The position numbers and the translations under genes are program-made. Positions 55,572-64,000 of a stretch of DNA of 64,000 bases are shown in pieces. Origin of the DNA: Siphonodentalium dalli. Taxonomy: Eukaryota > Mollusca > Scaphopoda > Gadilida > Siphonodentaliidae. Each line of letters begins with the position of its first letter. The first letter of the stretch is position 1. The notes beneath the pieces were generated by a model. The model made no database searches, was not told the DNA's origin, and saw nothing but the letters and a program-made list of their open reading frames with translations. The DNA lies in the NCBI GenBank assembly GCA_032622095.1, contig CP136066.1, positions 189,324,716 to 189,388,715 of the forward strand, given 5' to 3'.

Positions 55572-56005
55572 TATGGGAGGCAAAATTCACATTTAATTGT
55601 TAATCACTCTTAAGTGTAATTCATTATGCTTAAGCATAAATTTAAGCTTAATGCGCAATGCCTAAATGTAATTTAGATTTCCATTATACCATACTTAAGC
55701 GTATTACATTATGCTTATGCGTAATTCATTTACGATCACACATAATGCATTTACGCTAAAGTAAAGCGTAATAGAATTGGAAAAACTCCCCTGAAGCTGA
55801 AATTGATGCAGTCAATTACGATGCTAGTAATCTTACCATCCGCCCAGAACATTAAACCTTACTAAGTTAGATACATGTAGGCCTACCATTACATATAACG
55901 TTGCAAGGCAATACAAACCAATTATGCTTAAGCATAATGGAGTTACGCTTAAGCGTAATCAGCCATTAAATGTTAGATTAATCTCCCATATAGTACTTAA
56001 TATAT
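55572..56005. mobile_element. Element with TTATGCTTAAGCATAA subterminal words (repeated in units 2-3)
   Basis: Inverted ends around ATGGGAG and ACATTTAAT, with TTATGCTTAAGCATAA and TTACGCTTAAGCGTAA words near both ends. Flanks atagtaca and atagtact agree at 7 of 8 bases, compatible with a hAT-type duplication. Confidence 0.55.
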
Positions 56006-56150
56006 GCAATGATACTAGTAATGTTGTTGTTTGAGCCATCCAAAATTATTTTGGAGTATAAATATAAGCAGCAAGCGAAATAATTGAAAAATAATTTATT
56101 ATATATGATAAACAAGCATAATTTTTAAATATTTAAGCAATAGCTCCTTG

Positions 56151-56372
56151 TTAGCATTGTTGAAAACACTCCATACTGTTGTTCCCCTCGCAGAGCAGAT
56201 AGAAAACCGTCAATATCACGACATCAACAACCGACTGTTCCAGGTAGTTCAATTCCACAGTTGTTTTAACAAAGAAGGAGTGTTCGTATTGTGAGCTGCT
56301 GGTACGCAGAAGTTGGAACGATTCTGTGTTGTTACACACCTCCTTCTCCACCGGATTTTGATTGACACAGTC
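56151..56372 (-). CDS. Candidate terminal exon, unit 1
   Basis: After a possible acceptor (aaattttag/GACTG) an open frame of 73 codons runs to TAA. An AATAAA about 55 nt later could be the poly(A) signal. The frame has five cysteines, a sequon (CNNTES) and a hydrophobic segment (VVDVVILTVFYLLC). No family is recognised. The copy in unit 2 (59288-59509) is intact; unit 3 is interrupted. Confidence 0.3.
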   Translation of the reverse strand, partial: DCVNQNPVEKEVCNNTESFQLLRTSSSQYEHSFFVKTTVELNYLEQSVVDVVILTVFYLLCEGNNSMECFQQC

Positions 56373-59287
56373 CTAAAATTTTGTTGGCTGTATTTCCCTT
56401 GTGTCTTTCTTCTCGTGTTTTAGATAATCAGGCTTTAGGCAGGGCTGAAACCAACCCCTTGACTATTTTGTGGTACTGAACCAGTCACTGTTCTTTCCTT
56501 CATTCTTCGAGGGGTGGTAGCTTTACCTCAAACAGCATGCCTGTGACTGATCCATCATCTCGTCTGTATTTGTTCTTTTCTGTATTTGTTCTTTAAGTCA
56601 ACATGACCGCTTTCGCAGATTGCTGCTTCCAGCAAGGAAGGATACGCACTACGTTCATGACTGAACTAGAGTTGCACATACTTCCGAGTGTGACTTGATG
56701 TGGTATTGAAAACAACAGGTATTTATCTGGCATGTCCGATTGGAACTTGTATAGATGTTGGTGTATTTATTTTTGAATTTTATATTCAATATTGATATTT
56801 CAAATCTGACAAATTAATATGTAGGTCAAGTGATGTAATTCCAGAAAAAATTTATCAAAAATATATTTATTGCAAAATTTTATAATTTACAAAGCGGACC
56901 CACCAGATAAATACCTGCTCTGGAGGGGGGGGGGTGTTAATATATATTCAGACACGTATGTTACTTTTTTACCTTTGACCATTTCTGCAATTCACCCAGC
57001 CCCGCAACCAATTTCTTTCCCTCTTTACAACTGTTTTCCCCAAGCATTTTTCAACACCCCTCCCCATCTGTCTGTCTGAATATATATGTGGAAATTCTAT
57101 GAGGAAAAAAACTATTTTTTTCCTCACAGAAACCCCACTGTGAAAATATTTCAGTGAATTTTGTGTTAACTAAAGCTATTGTTCTTGTTTAATATTACAG
57201 TTTTCACCACTTTTACATGAAATATTAAATGGACCAATGCACTCGCAGTGCGGCAGTGGGTAAAATGTGCAAATATATTCGATAAAAACATCACCTATTA
57301 GAAGAACATGGAGAAATAGATCAACTTTGCTCGATTGGCTTAAAGATGGATCATCTCTTCCTCAATTGTTTTCTATAATTTCTAGGGTATAAAATAATAA
57401 TGATAAGTCAAGTTGTCAAAGACACCAGTCCAGAAACGCTTCTATCATTTAATATTACAACTGATTGATAATCAGTTGGGACAATCTTTTTTCACTATTT
57501 CCCTGCTTGCTGGGCTCCGAACGTTTCCTCAAGCAGTAAAATGTCACAAATTATTTGTAGGTATACTAGTATATATACCAGAAAATTCAAAATAGAATGA
57601 ACAGTAATTGATAGAAGCATTTCCGGACATTATTTTATACCCAGGAAAATATATAAAACTTGTAATAAGAATATATAGACCATCTTTAAACTGTAATCAA
57701 AATATGAAACGGAGATTATTCCTTAAGAAATAATTTCAAGAGAGTACACTGATTTTCTAACCTTTCAACTCAATCAACCTATATAATTAGGAGGCACAAG
57801 TTTGAAGTCAGAATCACTGAGTGCATTCTATTCACAACCGAAGGGGTTCAGAAACTTAAAAAAAAAACTCAATATACATGTGATTGGTATATACACACGT
57901 ATGTACTGATAACCTATTTTAGTATGAAATTTTCTCCAGTCTTCATATACGCTATTACCATACGCTTGTGTATATACGCATTTTGTTATGAGAGGCCAAA
58001 AGTAACAATTATCGGTGAATCACTCATCCATAGAGAAACCAGGTTCATTTTAACTTCAGACTGTCAGGGAGGTGGCGACGATGTCACAGTGGGGTTGTCT
58101 CCCCCCCACCCCCATAAATGTTTCCTTCCAAGTGGCCAGTTTCATACCGGTATAATCTGGATGAATCGTATCATTTAGTATAAGGTATATTGCAGTCTGA
58201 TAGATATCCAGACTCGTAAGAAAGAAATGAAACACGGTCTAATTTTATTTAGACTGGGTCTATTGATATGTTTTTTTTTAAATAACGTGAACTTTGTTGT
58301 CACAATTTGGGATTTTGTTTTTTAAATGTGTCCAATTGGCGCGTTGTCATCAGATAACTTAATACAGTAATGCCCAAAGTAATTGACCACTTAACCACAG
58401 CAGAATTATGGGTAATTTTTCAGGATTTAGTTGGAAATATGGCTTGTTGCCATTCATCGGAAAGCTCTCGACGAGAGCTTTCCAACGAATAGCAACAAGC
58501 CATATTTCCAACTAAATCCTGAATTATTTTCCATAATCCTGGTGTGGTTAAGGGGTCAATTACTTTGGGTATTACTGTATGTTCTTTTTCAAAAGCAACG
58601 CATGACAGTTGTGGGAAACGACAAAACATGTGGTGAGAAATGGCCAAATATATGGTGCGAAACAACCAAACACGTGGGGCAAAGTGTACGAAACAACAAT
58701 AGTACACATATGGGAGGCAAAATTCACATTTAATTGTTAATCACTCTTAAGTGTAATTCATTATGCTTAAGCATAAATTTAAGCTTAATGCGCAATGCCT
58801 AAATGTAATTTAGATTTCCATTATACCATACTTAAGCGTATTACATTATGCTTATGCGTAATTCATTTACGATCACACATAATGCATTTACGCTAAAGTA
58901 AAGCGTAATAGAATTGGAAAAACTCCCCTGAAGCTGAAATTGATGCAGTCAATTACGATGCTAGTAATCTTACCATCCGCCCAGAACATTAAACCTTACT
59001 AAGTTAGATACATGTAGGCCTACCATTACATATAACGTTGCAAGGCAATACAAACCAATTATGCTTAAGCATAATGGAGTTACGCTTAAGCGTAATCAGC
59101 CATTAAATGTTAGATTAATCTCCCATATAGTACTTAATATATGCAATGATACTAGTAATGTTGTTGTTTGAGCCATCCAAAATTATGTTGGAGTATAAAT
59201 ATAAGCAGCAAGCGAAATAATTGAAAAATAATTTATTATATATGATAAACAAGCATAATTTTTAAATATTTAAGCAATAGCTCCTTG

Positions 59288-59509
59288 TTAGCATTGTTGA
59301 AAACACTCCATACTGTTGTTCCCCTCGCAGAGCAGATAGAAAACCGTCAATATCACGACATCAACAACCGACTGTTCCAGGTAGTTCAATTCCACAGTTG
59401 TTTTAACAAAGAAGGAGTGTTCGTATTGTGAGCTGCTGGTACGCAGAAGTTGGAACGATTCTGTGTTGTTACACACCTCCTTCTCCACCGGATTTTGATT
59501 GACACAGTC
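59288..59509 (-). CDS. Candidate terminal exon, unit 2
   Basis: Identical frame to the unit 1 copy. Confidence 0.3.
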   Translation of the reverse strand, partial: DCVNQNPVEKEVCNNTESFQLLRTSSSQYEHSFFVKTTVELNYLEQSVVDVVILTVFYLLCEGNNSMECFQQC

Positions 59510-62425
59510 CTAAAATTTTGTTGGCTGTATTTCCCTTGTGTCTTTCTTCTCGTGTTTTAGATAATCAGGCTTTAGGCAGGGCTGAAACCAACCCCTTGAC
59601 TATTTTGTGGTACTGAACCAGTCACTGTTCTTTCCTTCATTCTTCGAGGGGTGGTAGCTTTACCTCAAACAGCATGCCTGTGACTGATCCATCATCTCGT
59701 CTGTATTTGTTCTTTTCTGTATTTGTTCTTTAAGTCAACATGACCGCTTTCGCAGATTGCTGCTTCCAGCAAGGAAGGATACGCACTACGTTCATGACTG
59801 AACTAGAGTTGCACATACTTCCGAGTGTGACTTGATGTGGTATTGAAAACAACAGGTATTTATCTGGCATGTCCGATTGGAACTTGTATAGATGTTGGTG
59901 TATTTATTTTTGAATTTTATATTCAATATTGATATTTCAAATCTGACAAATTAATATGTAGGTCAAGTGATGTAATTCCAGAAAAAATTTATCAAAAATA
60001 TATTTATTGCAAAATTTTATAATTTACAAAGCGGACCCACCAGATAAATACCTGCTCTGGAGGGGGGGGGGGTGTTAATATATATTCAGACACGTATGTT
60101 ACTTTTTTACCTTTGACCATTTCTGCAATTCACCCAGCCCCGCAACCAATTTCTTTCCCTCTTTACAACTGTTTTCCCCAAGCATTTTTCAACACCCCTC
60201 CCCATCTGTCTGTCTGAATATATATGTGGAAATTCTATGAGGAAAAAAACTATTTTTTTCCTCACAGAAACCCCACTGTGAAAATATTTCAGTGAATTTT
60301 GTGTTAACTAAAGCTATTGTTCTTGTTTAATATTACAGTTTTCACCACTTTTACATGAAATATTAAATGGACCAATGCACTCGCAGTGCGGCAGTGGGTA
60401 AAATGTGCAAATATATTCGATAAAAACATCACCTATTAGAAGAACATGGAGAAATAGATCAACTTTGCTCGATTGGCTTAAAGATGGATCATCTCTTCCT
60501 CAATTGTTTTCTATAATTTCTAGGGTATAAAATAATAATGATAAGTCAAGTTGTCAAAGACACCAGTCCAGAAACGCTTCTATCATTTAATATTACAACT
60601 GATTGATAATCAGTTGGGACAATCTTTTTTCACTATTTCCCTGCTTGCTGGGCTCCGAACGTTTCCTCAAGCAGTAAAATGTCACAAATTATTTGTAGGT
60701 ATACTAGTATATATACCAGAAAATTCAAAATAGAATGAACAGTAATTGATAGAAGCATTTCCGGACATTATTTTATACCCAGGAAAATATATAAAACTTG
60801 TAATAAGAATATATAGACCATCTTTAAACTGTAATCAAAATATGAAACGGAGATTATTCCTTAAGAAATAATTTCAAGAGAGTACACTGATTTTCTAACC
60901 TTTCAACTCAATCAACCTATATAATTAGGAGGCACAAGTTTGAAGTCAGAATCACTGAGTGCATTCTATTCACAACCGAAGGGGTTCAGAAACTTAAAAA
61001 AAAAACTCAATATACATGTGATTGGTATATACACACGTATGTACTGATAACCTATTTTAGTATGAAATTTTCTCCAGTCTTCATATACGCTATTACCATA
61101 CGCTTGTGTATATACGCATTTTGTTATGAGAGGCCAAAAGTAACAATTATCGGTGAATCACTCATCCATAGAGAAACCAGGTTCATTTTAACTTCAGACT
61201 GTCAGGGAGGTGGCGACGATGTCACAGTGGGGTTGTCTCCCCCCCACCCCCATAAATGTTTCCTTCCAAGTGGCCAGTTTCATACCGGTATAATCTGGAT
61301 GAATCGTATCATTTAGTATAAGGTATATTGCAGTCTGATAGATATCCAGACTCGTAAGAAAGAAATGAAACACGGTCTAATTTTATTTAGACTGGGTCTA
61401 TTGATATGTTTTTTTTTAAATAACGTGAACTTTGTTGTCACAATTTGGGATTTTGTTTTTTAAATGTGTCCAATTGGCGCGTTGTCATCAGATAACTTAA
61501 TACAGTAATGCCCAAAGTAATTGACCACTTAACCACAGCAGAATTATGGGTAATTTTTCAGGATTTAGTTGGAAATATGGCTTGTTGCCATTCATCGGAA
61601 AGCTCTCGACGAGAGCTTTCCAACGAATAGCAACAAGCCATATTTCCAACTAAATCCTGAATTATTTTCCATAATCCTGGTGTGGTTAAGGGGTCAATTA
61701 CTTTGGGTATTACTGTATGTTCTTTTTCAAAAGCAACGCATGACAGTTGTGGGAAACGACAAAACATGTGGTGAGAAATGGCCAAATATATGGTGCGAAA
61801 CAACCAAACACGTGGGGCAAAGTGTACGAAACAACAATAGTACACATATGGGAGGCAAAATTCACATTTAATTGTTAATCACTCTTAAGTGTAATTCATT
61901 ATGCTTAAGCATAAATTTAAGCTTAATGCGCAATGCCTAAATGTAATTTAGATTTCCATTATACCATACTTAAGCGTATTACATTATGCTTATGCGTAAT
62001 TCATTTACGATCACACATAATGCATTTACGCTAAAGTAAAGCGTAATAGAATTGGAAAAACTCCCCTGAAGCTGAAATTGATGCAGTCAATTACGATGCT
62101 AGTAATCTTACCATCCGCCCAGAACATTAAACCTTACTAAGTTAGATACATGTAGGCCTACCATTACATATAACGTTGCAAGGCAATACAAACCAATTAT
62201 GCTTAAGCATAATGGAGTTACGCTTAAGCGTAATCAGCCATTAAATGTTAGATTAATCTCCCATATAGTACTTAATATATGCAATGATACTAGTAATGTT
62301 GTTGTTTGAGCCATCCAAAATTATGTTGGAGTATAAATATAAGCAGCAAGCGAAATAATTGAAAAATAATTTATTATATATGATAAACAAGCATAATTTT
62401 TAAATATTTAAGCAATAGCTCCTTG

Positions 62426-62647
62426 TTAGCATTGTTGAAAACACTCCATACTGTTGTTCCCCTCGCAGAGCAGATAGAAAACCGTCAATATCACGACATC
62501 AACAACCTACTGTTCCAGGTAGTTCAATTCCACAGTTGTTTTAACAAAGAAGGAGTGTTCGTATTGTGAGCTGCTGGTACGCAGAAGTTGGAACGATTCT
62601 GTGTTGTTACACACCTCCTTCTCCACCGGATTTTGATTGACACAGTC
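62426..62647 (-). pseudogene. Candidate terminal exon, unit 3, with stop
   Basis: A G-to-T change at 62508 (+ strand) turns TCG into TAG, cutting the frame about two thirds of the way along. It is otherwise the same as units 1 and 2. Confidence 0.3.
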
Positions 62648-63194
62648 CTAAAATTTTGTTGGCTGTATTTCCCTTGTGTCTTTCTTCTCGTGTTTTAGAT
62701 AATCAGGCTTTAGGCAGGGCTGAAACCAACCCCTTGACTATTTTGTGGTACTGAACCAGTCACTGTTCTTTCCTTCATTCTTCGAGGGGTGGTAGCTTTA
62801 CCTCAAACAGCATGCCTGTGACTGATCCATCATCTCGTCTGTATTTGTTCTTTTCTGTATTTGTTCTTTAAGTCAACATGACCGCTTTCGCAGATTGCTG
62901 CTTCCAGCAAGGAAGGATACGCACTACGTTCATGACTGAACTAGAGTTGCACATACTTCCGAGTGTGACTTGATGTGGTATTGAAAACAACAGGTATTTA
63001 TCTGGCATGTCCGATTGGAACTTGTATAGATGTTGGTGTATTTATTTTTGAATTTTATATTCAATATTGATATTTCAAATCTGACAAATTAATATGTAGG
63101 TCAAGTGATGTAATTCCAGAAAAAATTTATCAAAAATATATTTATTGCAAAATTTTATAATTTACAAAGCGGACCCACCAGATAAATACCTGCT

Positions 63195-63610
63195 GTTTCT
63201 TATAGTACCACATCAAGTCACACTCAGAAGACTGAGAAGTATGCAGGTATGTGCAACTCCGTAACTTTCAGAATTTTGCTCCGCAGATTTGCATGGAAAT
63301 CCACTGTGACATTCACTTCCCAAAATCCATGGCGGAAGACACCCCATTCGCTGCTCTTTCCAATTTTTCGGCATCTTCGCGCTGACGAAAACGTCTTATT
63401 TGATCGCATTTTGCCAATTTAAGCTCAATATATATCGTCTTTTTCTAACGATATCCTGAAACCATGCTTGCTGTCACTGACAAAACAGGTACCGGTATAC
63501 CCCCAATCTATTTATAGCAATCAGGGGAGATAAACCATGCATGCAGTTTGAGGAAGCGTTAGGAACAGGCAGTTAACAGCTGATTTCAAACAACAACAAC
63601 ATGGTGGCGA
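63195..63610. other. Array flank, unassigned
   Basis: A block at 63200-63250 is related, reversed, to 56680-56715 in the unit. A minus frame (about 63440-63317) ending at a possible donor looks coding-like but has no start or family. Confidence 0.3.
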
Positions 63611-63765
63611 TTATTTTTGAGTCACTTTAAGTAAAATAGTTTTTTACTTCAGTGAAATAAAAAATGACCGTTATTTTACTTAAGTAAAATAAAATATGAT
63701 TTTATTTCACTTAAGTAAAATAAATTGTCATTTTATTTTACTTAAGTAAAATTAATATTAAATAG
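63611..63765. repeat. Patch of TTTTACTTAAGTAAAA palindromes, copy 2
   Basis: Five palindromes centred on CTTAAG within 150 bp. Shares the gtcactttaagtaaaa end with 48050-48250 in reverse orientation. Confidence 0.8.
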
Positions 63766-64000
63766 CGGTTTGGCTTGCCATACAACTAGCCCTGCATGTG
63801 CCTGAATAAACATTGTAAGTCTGTTTTTATTCACGGATTCTAGGACGGGTGGTGTATAATAAGCACAAACAGACACGTGTGTTAATGGGTTTGTCGATAG
63901 GCCAATTGTGCATGTCACAGCGGAAGAATAAGAGCCGAGGCTGCGCCACTCGTTCTACCCTTCCGCGCTAGCACTCGCGTCATATCAACAAATCCATTAA

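Larger units (their letters stand above)
53778..63194. repeat. Tandem triplication of a 3.14-kb unit
   Basis: Units start at 53778, 56916 and 60053, and the array ends near 63191 (periods 3138, 3137, 3138). Identity looks above 99%. Units 2 and 3 share variants that differ from unit 1. The outer flanks share only TGCT with the junctions, so the duplication probably used microhomology or unequal exchange. Each unit contains three palindromic elements and one candidate terminal exon; no gene is complete in it. Confidence 0.95.

Noticed and set aside
63317-63476. A 160-nt exon on the minus strand
   Set aside because: On recounting, the frame from the possible acceptor at 63476 meets a stop near 63430. 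Only a shorter open stretch remains, with no start or family.

Overview
This is a eukaryotic genomic window, AT-rich, gene-poor and repeat-dense. An intronless rhodopsin-type GPCR, a Cys-loop receptor split over long repeat-filled introns, a tRNA-headed SINE, L1-like and CR1-like LINE remnants, a KIAA1958-like Crypton and a Gypsy-like LTR element together suggest a marine invertebrate, most likely a lophotrochozoan (mollusc, brachiopod or annelid type). The species cannot be told from the sequence.

Two genes are well supported. A class A GPCR lies on the + strand at 9531-10616. A Cys-loop (nicotinic-like) receptor subunit lies on the - strand. I assembled its last five exons from reading frame, splice sites and phase: 47859-47903, 39393-39499, 37720-37900, 34368-34695 and 25200-25534. 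All four junctions keep frame. The exons give 331 residues, from the ligand-binding domain to the stop after M4. Signal peptide and first beta strands are not visible here. The introns hold a Gypsy-like element (40.6-46.1 kb), a hAT-type element (46.3-47.4 kb), a Crypton (31.9-34.4 kb), two LINE remnants and a 66-bp satellite. A palindromic element sits 8 bp after the stop codon.

Layout. 0-9.2 kb: LINE 3' end, Crypton fragments, tandem hairpin elements, a TTAA-flanked hairpin element, foldback elements and a SINE. 9.5-10.8 kb: the GPCR. 10.8-24.9 kb: non-coding, with small palindromic elements, a 770-bp degenerate tandem repeat, a 3.9-kb element with about 480-bp inverted ends and arrays of short palindromic words. 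24.9-47.9 kb: the receptor and its insertions. 48-53.7 kb: more palindrome-rich elements. 53.8-63.2 kb: three nearly identical 3.14-kb head-to-tail units, each with three palindromic elements and one candidate terminal exon. 63.2-64 kb: unassigned sequence plus one more palindrome patch.

The main theme beyond the genes is palindromy at two scales: foldback elements of 70-700 bp, and patches of 14-20 bp palindromic words whose core differs between loci (CTTAAG cores, GTAATCGATTAC, TTTACCAGAGTAAA, TTGGAAATTTCCAA). In two cases the patches sit just inside the ends of a recognisable non-autonomous element, so they may be subterminal transposase-binding repeats.
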